Shown: positions 13,675-24,879 of the stretch, one piece after another
Position numbering within the stretch: position 1 is the first letter of the stretch
Layout: each line of letters starts with the position of its first letter
Assembly: GCF_041146395.1 (NCBI RefSeq)
Contig: NC_090996.1
Location: 30,838,738-30,902,737, forward strand
Direction of reading: 5' to 3'
From: Eulemur rufifrons
Lineage: Eukaryota > Chordata > Mammalia > Primates > Lemuridae
Length of the DNA: 64,000 bases
Program-made: the position numbers and the translations under genes
Notes under the pieces: model-generated
Seen by the model: only the letters and a program-made list of their open reading frames with translations
Databases searched by the model: none
What the model was told of the DNA's origin: nothing

Positions 13675-13826
13675 AAATTATTGAATGAATAAAGGAATAT
13701 TTCTAAGACTAGGAGTGGAAAGTTTCGTCCAGAAAAAAACTTCCGTCATGAAATTATTGAATGAATAAAGGAATATTTCTAAGACTAGGAGTGGAAAGTT
13801 TCGTCCAGAAAAAAACTTCCGTCATG
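13675..13826. repeat. Perfect 76-bp tandem duplication (two copies)
   Basis: Copy 1 is 13675-13750 and copy 2 is 13751-13826, both beginning AAATTATTGAATGAATAAAG and ending CTTCCGTCATG, with no mismatch over 76 bases including a 7-A run. The unit is single-copy-looking sequence. Zero divergence implies a recent event, an allele, or an assembly artefact. Confidence 0.97.
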
Positions 13827-14319
13827 AAACGTTCACGTGGAAGAAAGTTTAGTCACAGAGAAATTTGCTTATTTAATTATTTCTTTGCTTTCATGTTTCT
13901 TTTTGTTTTGCTTCTTAGTAGGGGAAAGTCAATTTGAGAAAATGATACCAGGTCAACAAATTAGAAACGGAAACAAATGTGTGGCTTGAGTTTGATTTTT
14001 TAGAACATGGTAATGGATTTGACTTTAGGAGTTCTGGAAACGATTTAGGTTGAGTCTTAGTTCACGTGAGACATTCTCTCTCTCTCCCTCTCTCTCTCTC
14101 TGGCACACACATGCACGCATTTTGGGTTTTATTTATGCATCAGTAAAATACCAAAATATCTTTGGTTTGAGGTAGTTTTTAAACTCTGTGCTGTTCATCC
14201 TACATTTTGGCTCAGCCTCTGTTAGAGTCTCATCAGAATGGGTTCTGAGAAGTAGATGCTTTGTCATGTGGGTGGTCCTAAGATGTCTTACCCCTTCTGA
14301 TAAGGACAATGGCTAAAGC
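13827..14319. other. Intergenic with a (CT)n run
   Basis: A CT microsatellite lies at 14075-14101; otherwise unassigned. Confidence 0.45.
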
Positions 14320-14470
14320 GTGCTCAACACCATCTGTGCCAAGCATAACACCACCTTTCTTATCCTAAATAATCTTATGAGACAGGTGTCATTACTATCC
14401 CCATTTTTTAAATACAGAAACTGAGTCTTCGAGAGGCAAGTGGCAAATCAGGTGTGGTGAGGTCACAATT
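14320..14470 (-). repeat. MIR relic
   Basis: Antisense MIR: TTATGAGACAGGTGTCATTA, then ATACAGAAACTGAGTCTTCG. Confidence 0.65.
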
Positions 14471-15099
14471 TTTTTTTCCTCGTCATTAAGCTAGGAACTG
14501 AACAGGAAGTCAGTACCGTTCTATTTGGTTTTCAGCTAAGCAGAAAGGCTCAGAAAAACGTATCATCCTGCATTTTAAGAGAGTGCTCAACGTGAGACAT
14601 GAAAATAGCACATAAAACACACATAACTCTTCAAGTTCTGTGGAATTTTCCTCTGTCCCCACACCCACTGACCAGCCCACACTATATCTCAGACACTCTG
14701 ATCCGGGAGCAGAGACAAGCATTTGATTACATTGGTTCTGAAATGCCTCCAGGCTTTCAATGAAGTCTCTCTCTCTCTCTCTTTTTTTTTTCCCAGCAAC
14801 AATTTTCAGCAATAGTACATTTATTTTCTTTTTCTTTCAATTTTTTTTCCCTATTATGTTTGGAAATTTGTCAGTAGAAAAAACATTGTCCCAGTGGAGA
14901 GCCATGCCAGGGAGCCAGGAAAAAAATAAATGTACATAACCAATGAGCTAGAGAACTCAAAACTCTTCAACCTGCCTCTCCTCTCTGAAGCCAGGAATGT
15001 CAAGACTATCTCCTTCTCGTTGGAAGTCTCCCCACCCCCCCTCACATACACACCCCAAATTTATCAGGCTGTAGAAAAGTACCTGGAGCAAAAATAATC
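14471..15099. other. Intergenic, nothing recognised
   Basis: A CT/T run lies at 14767-14791; no gene or nameable repeat. Confidence 0.4.
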
Positions 15100-15310
15100 A
15101 TGACAGCAATAACAGCAATAGGTTTTATTGCACCCCAGGTGTGTGTGAAGCATAGCGCTAACAACTTTATTTATTGTGCCATTTAATTCTCTCCATAGCC
15201 TGTGGGGTTTTGTAGTCTTATTTATCCCATTTTATCATAGAAGAAAACTTAAGTTTATAAATGGGAGGTGGCATCCGCAGGGTCATTCGGGGATTTGATA
15301 CTTGATCAGT
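15100..15310 (-). repeat. MIR relic
   Basis: Antisense MIR: AGCGCTAACAACTTTATTTA, TTATTTATCCCATTTTATCA. Confidence 0.6.
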
Positions 15311-15964
15311 GGTCCCCCTCCCAAGCAAGCCTCTTGAATTCAGATGAGATTACAAATCCTGTTATCACCCAGTAGGTATTTTGAAAACAATAGGCCCTTG
15401 TAGGAGATAGGGGAAACGCTCCTATTAGGACATTTGTATTGCAATACAACCTTTATTTCAGAGTCTTTTTTTTTTTTTTCATCTATCAATGGTCATTTCC
15501 TTTTACACACAGTTTGGGGACAGTGGGTTGCCAGTGTGGGGGTCACCATTGCTGCAAACAAGTGCACACAAGGGATTCCACGTATTGCCCATCCTGAAGT
15601 GGAAGGAGGAAGCAGAACTGGAAGAGAAGCTCCAACTGGACTGTAACAAAAACTTGCTTTTCCCTGCGTGGCTTCTTGGAAGTGGCTCTCCGGCTGGATC
15701 TACCTTCACAAGGTACGGAGCTGCCAAGGAGGCCTGCAGAGAACGGGGATTTCTCCAGCTGCCTGTGACATCGCTTGGGCTTGATTTGGGAAGTGCTTTC
15801 AATATGGTATTAATGGAACACATTGACAGCATATTGTTAAAGAGGAGCCAATGGATATGGATCCCTGGATTTAAATTGGCCCCTGGTCTTGCTTTTATAG
15901 ATAGGAGCAGGGCACGTTGGAGGGTGTGATGTAGGTCTGTATCCTGCATCCTTCAGCAGCCACA
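15311..15964. other. Intergenic, nothing recognised
   Basis: Overlapping chance ORFs on both strands (146 and 148 codons) occur at 15489-15949, but without recognisable domain, codon pattern or splice context; I do not call a gene. Confidence 0.4.
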
Positions 15965-16115
15965 TAGCATTTTTAGCCTATAAATAGGGTTATGTTACTT
16001 AATGCTCACCACAACCCCATTTTACCACAGGAGGAGGCTTAGGTTTATGACTTCTCCAGAGTCACACAGGGAGGTACTGGGGAAGCCAGGATTTGGTATC
16101 TGATTTATTAGTCTC
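15965..16115 (-). repeat. MIR relic
   Basis: Antisense MIR: CCACAACCCCATTTTACCAC, CAGAGTCACACAGGGAGGTA. Confidence 0.65.
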
Positions 16116-16744
16116 CAACATACTTGCCTTGAACCTATGCTATATGCTTGTTGGATCCCAGTTAAACTTGGCATACATCGTTCTAGCAGATCTTAATAAA
16201 GATCAATGCCAGGCAAATGCATTATTATTTACATATAAATTTTTATTTCAAACAGAGTGAACAATCAACTCCAAAATATCACACTTAGTAAGCCACCTCG
16301 TGAAATTTTTAGAAAGCAGTATATTTGTGCATGAATGAAGGTGGTATAATCAGATTCTATAAAAAGCCTGCCCCTGGGACATTCTGGAAAGCACATACCG
16401 TGCTTATGAAGGCTTTTATGAGTTGGATAAGGTTCAGAATGGGGGCATGCATTTAATCCACGCTGTAGAACTTCTGAAAGATTACATAAATCAGAGATGT
16501 ATGCAATGCATGGGAACATTCTCGGCCAAACTGCCATCTGTCAGTGTTAACATCTATATGTTAGCAGGCGTGGTTTTGCATTATTGGTAGATCCTTGAAC
16601 TTTTAGGGACAGACGTGATACGAAGAAAAATATCCCCAGGAGAAATGTGGAGAAATATACCTAAGTTATGGTGGATAGGGGAGGGAGAGAGACAGAGAAA
16701 GAGAGAGAGTTTAAATTAATTATCAAATGCTTCCTTGTATGAAC
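16116..16744. other. Intergenic, nothing recognised
   Basis: A purine-rich (GA)n-like stretch lies at 16680-16709; no gene. Confidence 0.4.
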
Positions 16745-16915
16745 ACTAAGGGTCATACAAAGGGATTTTAGTATCTCACTGATTTTCACAACAGCCCCAT
16801 GAAGTAATTGTTGGCCCCATTTTCTGCTAAGAAAACTGAGGCTCAGAGATAAAGTTGTATGTTCATAGCTATATGCTTAATTAATATGTGTGGAGTTGGG
16901 ATTCAAAGATGAGTT
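16745..16915 (-). repeat. MIR relic
   Basis: Antisense MIR: CAACAGCCCCATGAAGTAAT, then AAAACTGAGGCTCAGAGATA. Confidence 0.65.
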
Positions 16916-16969
16916 GCTAGGACTCCAAATCTCCTGTGTTTGTGTGTGTGCATGCACGTGTGTATTTTC

Positions 16970-17265
16970 AGACTTATTGATACATAATTGACATAAAATA
17001 CACTGCACACAGCTTTATAATTCGATGAGTTCTGACCTACGTTCACACCACTGCAACCATCACCCACCTCAAGCCAGTGAACATATCCAACACCCTCAAG
17101 GGTTTCCTTGTGCTCTTTGCAGCTCCTCTCCTGGTCTCCCCCCAGTCCCACCCTGGCCCAAGGTCATCACCACTCTGCCTCTGTCAATCTCACAACCTGG
17201 AGGCTCTTCCCTTATCCAGTCGTATTTTATTTACCGTATTTTATTTTTCCACTGTATGTGTGGAA
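16970..17265 (-). mobile_element. Old L1 3' fragment, antisense
   Basis: Follows the antisense of an L1 tail: TACATAATTGACATAAAATA, AACCATCACCCACCTCAAG, TGAACATATCCAACACCCTC. Confidence 0.65.
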
Positions 17266-18990
17266 GGCTAGGAAACAACATCCAGAAGTTTAGCTGAATA
17301 CACTCCTGGCCCTCTGAGCAGCCCTGAGGTGTAAGTCTTCCCTCGAGTGACACTTAGACACCCTCACTCCACACTCCTCTGTATGACACATTCTCCTCTC
17401 GATGGTTTCTAAATCCCCAAGAGCAAACAGACTGGGCTTCCAGGGCAGAGGAGAGAAGGATGTGAAGTCTTTGAGAGCTGCGCCTCCTTAGGAGGGAGCA
17501 CAGCTGCGTGGTGGATGTGTTCCTGGAACTCATACGATGTACAGTGCACAGTTTGACATGAATAATTTACCTCTAGGTTCACAAAAGGATTAAAAGAAGA
17601 GGAAGAAGAAGAACATACATACGACATGTCACTCTTTCCCCATAGTACTATCTTCTGCTATCTCAGAGCAGAAGTGGAGTGGTCTTGGATGTAGTGAATT
17701 TAAACAGTTTGGCATTGGATTAGGCCCTGATTTAAAGTTTTATTTTTCATATTAAAAAGATGAGTGTTACTTTTATATCCCAGAGAAGCAATGAGTAAAC
17801 AAATAAAAAATTCATTAGAGACAGGCTGCTATCGCTGAGATGAAAGTTTGATGTTAGAACTCGGCTTTCAAAAGCCTAAAACCCAGTCAGTGGGTCATTA
17901 GCTCAGCAGGCAGCCAAACTAAAAAAGAATGATTTCGGGATGGGCAATGTCTCTGGTCTTCATTTCTTCAAGGTTTCAGAAATTAGCTTAGCACTTTCCC
18001 ATACGGGGAGAATACTTACTCTTAACGGCTACAGTCATGGTTATGTTGAGAAAATTAAATTTCAACTAGGCTTTGGAGTCTTTCTTATGGTGTTTCTTCC
18101 CCCATTTTACCAGCTTATCACGTGCCACTGAGCACAGAGGTGGAAGAGAAAAGTTTGGGGAGGACAAGAAGTATTACATTAATAGTATTGCACTGTTCAC
18201 AGCTGGGATGAAGTTTTGATTTTGATGCTGCCAGCAAGCCCCAGGGCTGAAGTTCAAGGTCATGGACTACAGCATTCATACACCTGTAACTTTTATCTAC
18301 TTGGGACATTTTCTTTTCTTGGCAATGCCACCCATATTTCACGGAGGGGGCATCTCTCGTCTCATGTGATAAGGATGGAAACCTCTTTAATGACACTGAT
18401 CCAAACCTGGCCAATCAGAGCTCTCTCCCCCTCCCAGGCACCGTGATTGGCCCAAGGAGGACCAATCAGAATCTTTCCCTGGCAGACGCTACATCGTCCC
18501 AGGGAGAAAAAAAGCTAATTGTTTAGCTGGGTTTTCTAAGCAGAAGAAATATTGGCTTGAGGCTGCCAGAGGGCAACTACCCCAGCAAATGGTGGGAGCC
18601 AATTTCAAAAAGGAAAAAAATATATATGTATATATATGAGGACTGAACATAAAGTGAAACAGAGCCGAGAGACAAGGAAGGAGACAGCTCTGACAACATT
18701 GCATACCAAGAAGTCCCTCCTGCACACATTTGTGTTGCTATTATTGAGCCAATCTGAGTGAGTTAAGTTTCTACCTCTGCAGTTGGATGGACCTGCCCTC
18801 GTATAACATTCTATGGAAAGTCTTTTCTCTGATTAGTCTGAGTATAGGATAAATATTGACCACAGTAGGCAACTTATGCTCTGCATTCCAATTTTTAGTA
18901 CTGTAGCTTCCCCAACTTTTGAGTTCTCTTGGAGAGTAGAAAGTACCTGTTAGCATCAGACTGGGCTTATAGGACCGTAGAAAGAATATA
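17266..18990. other. Intergenic, nothing recognised
   Basis: No gene or recent repeat. A short (TA)n lies at 18618-18638. Two near-identical CCAATCAGA phrases (18411, 18462) flank CTCTCCCCCTCCCAGGCA; this is weak and unassigned. Confidence 0.4.
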
Positions 18991-19351
18991 GACTTTGGAT
19001 TCATCCATGTTGTAACAAATGACGGAATTTCATTCTTTTTAAAGGCTGAACGGTGTTCCACCTTTTCTAAATCCATTCATCTGTTGATTGGCACTTAGGT
19101 GGTTTCCATATTGTAGCCATTACGAATAACGCTACAATGAACACGAGAGTGCAGACATCTCTTTAACAGACCAATTTCAATTTCTTTGGATATGTACCCA
19201 GGAGTAGAATTGCTGGATCATACGGTAATTCTATTTTAAGTGTAATGAGGAACCTCTTTACTGGTTTCCAAAATGGTTGTACCACTTTATATTCCCACCA
19301 ACAAGTAAAGGTGTTCCCTTTACCTCCTCACCAACACCTGTTATCTTGCAT

Positions 19352-19552
19352 CTTTTTTTTTCTTTCTTTCTTTTTTTGAAACAGAATCTCGTTCTGTCAC
19401 GTGCCAGGATACCTGGCTAATTTTTCTATTTTTAGTAGAGATGAGGTCTTGCTCTTGCTCAGGCTGGTCTCAAACTTCTGAGCTAAGCAATACTCATGCC
19501 TCAGCCTCCCAGAGCGCTGGGATTACAGGCGTGAGTCACCTCGCATGGCCGG
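19352..19552 (-). mobile_element. Alu, antisense, strepsirrhine-type right arm, internally deleted
   Basis: Starts as a T/CTTT tract (the poly(A) in antisense), GAAACAGAATCTCGTTCTGT, then jumps to TACCTGGCTAATTTTTCTAT, skipping about 90 nt of the usual arm. The motif CTTGCTCTTGCTCAGGCTGG is, from memory, typical of lemur/galago Alus. Flanked by a GCATCTTTTT duplication (19348 side and 19552-19561), so it inserted into the L1 by target-primed reverse transcription. Confidence 0.85.
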
Positions 19553-19790
19553 CATCTTTTTGAAAATAGTGATTCTAATAGGTGTGAGGTGGTATCTCAT
19601 TATGGTTTTAATTTGTATTTCTCTCTAATGTGATGTTGGGCCTTTTGTATACCCGTTTGGCCTTTTATATGTCTTCTTTTGAGAAATGTCTATTCAGGTC
19701 CTCTGCCCATTTTTTAATAGGATTGTTTTCTTATTGTTGAGTAGTCTGAGTTCCTTGTATATTTTGGATAGGAGCCCCTTCTCTGATATG

Positions 19791-20335
19791 TATATTTATT
19801 TTAATTCCTCATTCCTATTGCATTTATGAAGTTTTGCTGTGGTCCTGATCACACAGTGGTTCCATCTTTGCCTTTTAAGGCGCTCGCAGCCATCTAACGA
19901 AGGAAAACCGACCATATGGTAGGAGCTACACTAAGGGCCTGCACAGGGTGCTGCGGGAACACTTCGTGCCCCCGGGAGGAAGAGGAAGAGGCGGGACCTG
20001 ACCGGCCCAGCAGGCCCGCATCACCTGAGGATCATTGCATTGCCTGAGCCGGCGTGTTAGTGACTGCACGCAAACGTGCGCCCGGCTTCCTTCCGAGGCT
20101 CGCAAGATCAGTGTAGCGCCACGGGAGCTACTTCACAGCACCCCAGCTCGCACCTTCGGGGACCTGTTTTCCGGGTGAGTTCATGGCGCTCCCCATCCCT
20201 CTCCCTCCCCAGAGGCACCCCCTGAGGCCCCCTCCCCAACCCCTCCCCACTGGCCACCCGCTGGCTTCCCTCTGGGCCCCCTCCCCGCGCCCCTCACTGA
20301 GCTTCACTGAGCTTTGGCTGTGCGTCTCGCTTTTT
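19791..20335 (-). other. GC-rich 545-bp insert in an L1, possible retrocopy of an unknown transcript
   Basis: The host L1 sequence stops at TGATATG (19784-19790) and resumes at TGATATATG (20336-20344), a likely 7-9-bp target duplication. The insert is unlike its AT-rich surroundings, with many CpGs in 19870-20300. Read on the minus strand it ends AATTAAAATAAATATA, that is, with AATAAA just inside the duplication, as the 3' end of an mRNA would. No poly(A) tail survives and I recognise no protein; the minus-strand frame at 20128-20352 is Gly-rich and looks like chance. Confidence 0.55.
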
Positions 20336-20724
20336 TGATATATGTTTTGCAAATATTTTCTCCCAATTTGTGGGTTGTCTCTTCACTCTGATACTAAAGT
20401 GAAATAAGCCAGGCCCAGAAAGACAAGTAGTGCATAAGCTCACTTACATGTGGAATCTAAAAATCTGAATTTGTAGACAGTAGAATGGTTGTTACCAGAA
20501 GCTGGGGGACGGGGCTAGTGAGGAAAGGGGAGATGTTGGCCCAAGGATATAAAAGTGTCAGTTAGACAAGAGGACAGACGTCTGGTGATCTAGTTACTGT
20601 ACAGCAAGGTGACTACGGTGAATAACAAATCTCGCACAGATCAATGCAATCAGAACCCCTGCGGATGAGGTTCGGGCGTGGGTATTTTGTAAAAGCATTC
20701 CACCTGCTTCTAGTGCGCGGCCAG

Positions 20725-20915
20725 GTTTGAGGGCCTCGTGAGTAGTTGAAATCTACCGTGTTAGATTTTAATTCTATGCCGCATGCTGATCACCTGGGTC
20801 CAACCCGAGCTACCAGGGCTCGGAAGGTCTACAAAGGGACTCCGGGAGCTGCCTTATTAGCAGGCTCTCCAGGTGATTCCGATGCAGACAACCCACAGAC
20901 CACATTTTGAGGGGG
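20725..20915 (-). repeat. MER5-like (hAT-Charlie) relic
   Basis: Contains the MER5 order GCTGATCACCTGGGTCCAAC, CAGGTGATTCCGATGCAGAC and CAGACCACATTTTGAG at the right end. Confidence 0.5.
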
Positions 20916-21799
20916 AAAAATGCCTTAAGCTCTCTTTCGACTTTGATGTACTAAGAATCTGCTGGGTAAGGTATCTAGTGGGCTGTATTGATCAGAAAGG
21001 GAATCTTTATTTAAGCAGCAGAAAGTCTGAGGGCTAGTTTTCAGAAATTGTAGAATGGAGTCAGGTGAAAATGTATAGGTCAGGCTATTGTCCAGACAAA
21101 TACATATAAGGAGGAAGAGGATGGTCGAATACGTAGGGGAAGCCAAGAGTGCGGTGTCAAATCCTATAGATGTGAGGTCCCATCCTGGTCTCCACTGCTC
21201 ATGGTGTTTCTTCCAACGGTGGTGTTCACCTCTCGTGAACGTTACGAGAAAAGCTTTATAAAAATGAAACAAAAACTCTGTAGACAGGGGGATGTTCCCT
21301 GGGGAGCGTTCCAGGGAGGAATTTGGAAGAGCTTTGTGGAACAGATGAAAGATGAGGTCAGGAAGGGCACAATTTGGGTTATAAATGAAAAGGTTAACCT
21401 GGACATTTACTGACTTCAGGAGAGGTTATTATAAACAGACTAAGTGTTCTATGCCTAACCTGTTGTTGACATTGATGTTGCTACCTAAAAGGAGTTTAGA
21501 ACTGAGACGATGTTAGGCTTCATCTACTGGGCTGTGCAGGTTGGCTGGAGATTGGAGTGGTTATAGCTGTCTGCTTAGCTTGCTCTTCCTGTGTTTATCT
21601 CCCTGAGCGGTTTGTGAAACTGGGAGTCAAGCAAGACATTTTTATGACTCTTCTATGTGGCATTTCCTTGAAATGGAAAGACTTCCTCAGTTGCTTCACT
21701 TAATTTTATTTCCATGTGTTCAGCATGGTTTCATAATAAAACTGCAGCATGCATTGAAAAAACGGGAAAATAGAAGCCCTGGGGAATCCTCAAAATGTT
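20916..21799. other. Intergenic, nothing recognised
   Basis: Non-repetitive by eye; a 115-codon minus-strand frame (20925-21272) has no recognisable feature. Confidence 0.4.
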
Positions 21800-22405
21800 G
21801 ATGATCCTGCATTGATTGCAACCGTCCCAGCTATTGGAGACTGCGGTAGGCGGCTTCTTAAGTGCTGCAGCCCCACATCCCAGCTTCGCGGTGTTGACAC
21901 CCTTGTGTAATCTCTTCCCCTTGAGTGTGGGCTGAATCTAGCGGCTTTTCTTCTCAGAATATGACAAGAGTGATAGGATGTCAGTTCTGAGAACAGGTTA
22001 CAAAATATGTGGCTTCCACCTGGGGGCACCTTGGCTTTTTTCTCTTGTTTTCTGTGATGAAGCAAGTTGGCATATTGTGGGCTGCCCTGTGCTTAGGGCT
22101 TTGTGGCTAGGAACAGAGGAAGGGAGGCCTCTAGGCCACAGGCCGCAGGAAACTGGGGCCCTCCTCTGACAGTCTGAAAGGACCTGAATCTTGCTAATGA
22201 CCTTGTGAGTGAGCTGGGAAGTGGATCTTTCCCCAGCCAGCCCTGTAGGTGACCGTGGCCCTGACCAACACTGAATGCAGCCTCCTGAGAGCACCTGAGC
22301 CACCTGGGGTTCTGACTCACAGGGACTGTGAAATAATGAATGTTTGTTATTTTAAGATGCTGAGTCTGGAGGTAATTTATTACATGACAACAGATAACTA
22401 ATACA
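21800..22405 (+). repeat. Common interspersed repeat ending AGATAACTAATACAA (family not named)
   Basis: Matches a widespread mammalian repeat with the order CTTGTGTAATCTCTTCCCCT, GATAGGATGTCAGTTCTGAG, GGTTACAAAATATGTGGCTT, GTGAGTGAGCTGGGAAGTGG, TGAATGTTTGTTATTTTAAG and CAACAGATAACTAATACAA. I recognise the sequence type but cannot assign the family. A second partial copy of the same family lies at 23063-23170. Confidence 0.6.
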
Positions 22406-22479
22406 AGGGCTTATGTTTGTTGTGGCTCTAAAGGTCAGGTGGCCCATTAGGAAAGTCCTGAGAATGCTATACCAGAGAC

Positions 22480-22690
22480 AGTTCAGTGCGGCTTGGGGGT
22501 CACTTTCAAACCTTTGCTATTTAAAAGAAAATACTGAGCTTCTAATCTGGCTTCACCAATTTCTGGTAGCTGTGCAGTCTCCTCTTCGACTTCTCTGTGT
22601 CTTGCTTCTCTTATCCAGAAAGCGGAGATGGCTTTGCCTACCTTGAAAGTTCAGAATTAGAGATAAAATGGTTCTTATGGTAATCCATGA
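22480..22690 (+). repeat. MIR-like relic
   Basis: Sense order CTAATCTGGCTTCACCAATT, TTATCCAGAAAGCGGAGATG. Confidence 0.4.
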
Positions 22691-22749
22691 ATGTGTATAA
22701 TGATTATGCATCAATAAAAAAATTTTAAAAAAAAGGTTCTTATGACACA

Positions 22750-23035
22750 GGCAATGATGCTTTTTACATTTTTTAAATTTTATTTCAAAGTATTATTGGA
22801 GTACAAATGTCTTGGTTACATGAATCACTTTTGTAATGTTTAAGTCAGGGTTAAAAGTGTGCCTGTCACCCAGATAGGGTTCACTGTACCCATTGGATAG
22901 GTTTTTGCCCATCCCCTCCTCCCTTCACCCCTCCTGCTTGATTTCCTTTGAGATTTATTCCCCTCTATGCACATGTGTGCTTATCAGTTAGTTCCAATTT
23001 AATAGTGACTACGTGTGGTGTTTGTTGATACAAAT
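22750..23035 (-). mobile_element. L1 3'UTR (strepsirrhine type), antisense
   Basis: In antisense: ATTATTGGAGTACAAATGTC, CACCCAGATAGGGTTCACTG, TGCACATGTGTGCTTATCAG, TTCCAATTTAATAGTGACTA. It is the 3' end expected of the L1 whose body lies at 23215-27971. Confidence 0.7.
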
Positions 23036-23214
23036 AAGCAGATTTATGAGGTGCAGTGAGCAGCCTTCAAAGGTGGTTTCTGGGATTCCTGCACCCTGGT
23101 GAACATGCCTTGTATAATCTCCTCCTCATGAGTGTGGGAGGAGCCTATGATGGGATATCACTCCATGATAGGGGTATTCGGTTCATCCTCAATTGACTTT
23201 GAGTTAATTTGAAG
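23036..23214 (+). repeat. Non-L1 segment between the L1 3'UTR and L1 body
   Basis: Includes GCCTTGTATAATCTCCTCCTCATGAGTGTGGG, matching the repeat copy at 21890-21930 (CCTTGTGTAATCTCTTCCCC). It replaces most of ORF2, roughly the RT core to the 3' end. Confidence 0.5.
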
Positions 23215-24840
23215 GGAGATATTGAGAATTTTTGCATCTATATTCGTAAGGGATATTAGTCTATAGTTTTCTTTTTTTGCATCTTTTCTTAGCTTTGGTA
23301 TCAAGCTGATATCAGTTTCATAAAATGAGTTGGGGAGGAATCCATCCTTCTCAGTGTTGTGGAATAATTTCTGCAGTGTAGTTACCAGTTCTTCTTTTGT
23401 AGGTTTGGTAAAATTCAGGTGTGTACCTGCCTGGCCAGGACTTTTTTTATTGGAAGATTTCTTATTGCTGCTTCAATTTCAGTGCTTGATATTAGTCTGT
23501 TCAGGAATTCTGTTTCCTCCTGATTGAGCCTACGGAGGTTGTGTTTCTAAGAATTTGTCCATTTCCTCCATGTTTTCAGGTTTTGGGGCATAGAGATTTT
23601 TATAGTATCCAAAGATGGTGTTTTGTATTTTCATGATATCTGTTGTGACCTCTCCTTTTGCATTTCTAAGTGAGCTTATTAGAGTCCTTTTCTTTCTACT
23701 TCTGGTCAGTCTAGCAAGAGGGCTGTCAATTTTGTTTATCTTTTCAAAGAACCAAATTTTTGTTTTAGTAATCTTCCGTATGGTTGTTTTATTTTTGACT
23801 TCATTTAATTCTGCTCTGACCTTGGTTATTTGTTTTCTGCTGGGTTTAGGATTGGTTTGCTCTTCCTTTTCCAGTTTCTTGAGATGCTTCATTAGTTTGT
23901 TGATTTGTGAACTTTATGTCTTTTGGATGTGAGCATTTAATGCTATTGGTTTTCCTCTCAGGAATGCTTTTGCTGTATCCCAGAGATTTTGATAACTTGT
24001 GTCCCTGTTATCATTTAGTTTGAAGAATCTTTTGATTTCTACCTGGCTCTCCCTCTTGACCCAATGGTCACTCAGCAATAGATGTTTAATTTCCATGACT
24101 TTGTGTAGAGGTGAGTGTTTCTGTTAGAATTGATTTCTAATTTTATTCCACTGTGGTCTGAGAAGATACATGGTATAATTTCTATTTATTAAAAATTTGT
24201 TGAAGTCTGTTGTGTGGCCTCAGATGTGATCAATTTTAGAGAAAGTTCTATGAGCTAAAGAGAAGAAATTATATTCAGTGTTATTTGGGTGGAATGTGCT
24301 GTAGCTGTCCGTTAGGCCTATTTTTTCTAGAGTTCTGTTTAAGTCCATTGTTTCTTCGCTTATTTTCTGGTTTGGAGGATGCGTCCAGTTCTGTCAGTGG
24401 GGTGTTGAAGTCCTGGCTATTATGGCATTGCTGTTTATTGTTTTGTTTAGCTCAAGCAGGATTTGCTTTATGCATCTGGGTGCTCCTATACTAGGTGCAT
24501 AAATATTTATGATTATTAAATCATTTTGTTGTATTTTTCCCTCCACCACTCTATAGTGACCGTCTTTGACTTTCTTTACTTCTGTTGATTTAAAGCTTAT
24601 GTTATCTGATATGAGAATGGCTATACCAGCTTTCTTTTGGTTTCCATTTGCCTGCAATATTGTTTTCTGTGCCTTCATCTTGAGTCTGAATGAGTCCTTG
24701 TGGGATAGATGCATTTCCTGGAGACAGCAGATACTTGGATTGTCATTTTTATCTATTCAGCCAGTTTTTATCTATTCAGTCAGTGGGCAGTTCAAACCAT
24801 TCACATTTATTGAACGAATTGATATGCAGGGTGAATTTTT
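23215..24840 (-). pseudogene. L1 ORF2 remnant: endonuclease and start of RT
   Basis: Reading on the minus strand, the endonuclease domain is clear in 24394-24714 (QANGNQKKAGIAILISD, HYRVVEGKIQQNDLIIINIY, APSIGAPR). The linker and RT entry follow in 23530-23892 (AELNEVKNKTTIRKI, FEKINKIDSPLARLTRSRKK, TTDIMKIQNTIFGYYKNLYA, ENMEEMDKFL). The sequence breaks inside the NIDAKILN motif at about 23215, so the RT catalytic core and the C-terminal domain are missing. Several stops interrupt the rest. Inactive. Confidence 0.88.
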
Positions 24841-24879
24841 ATTCATCCTGTTGAGTAGACTCTTATTTTGTCTTTCTCT

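Larger units (their letters stand above)
18995..20632 (+). mobile_element. Twin-primed (5'-inverted) L1 with two later insertions
   Basis: 18995-20391 is L1 ORF2 3' region in antisense (AATGACGGAATTTCATTC; ATATGTACCCAGGAGTAGA; CTAATAGGTGTGAGGTGG; TTTGCAAATATTTTCTCCC). At about 20392 it switches abruptly to the sense L1 3'UTR (AGTGAAATAAGCCAGGCCCA; TAGAATGGTTGTTACCAGAA). The outer end of the inverted part and the start of the sense part are only about 20 nt apart in L1 order, the signature of twin priming. It is interrupted by an Alu (19352-19552) and a GC-rich insert (19791-20335). Confidence 0.85.

Noticed and set aside
15489..15949. Overlapping ORFs of 146 (plus) and 148 (minus) codons
   Set aside because: No recognisable domain, no splice or poly(A) context, and overlapping open frames on both strands are what chance gives in this base composition.
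20128..20352. 74-codon Gly-rich minus-strand ORF
   Set aside because: Low-complexity translation of the GC-rich insert; crosses the insert border into L1 sequence, so it is not a gene.
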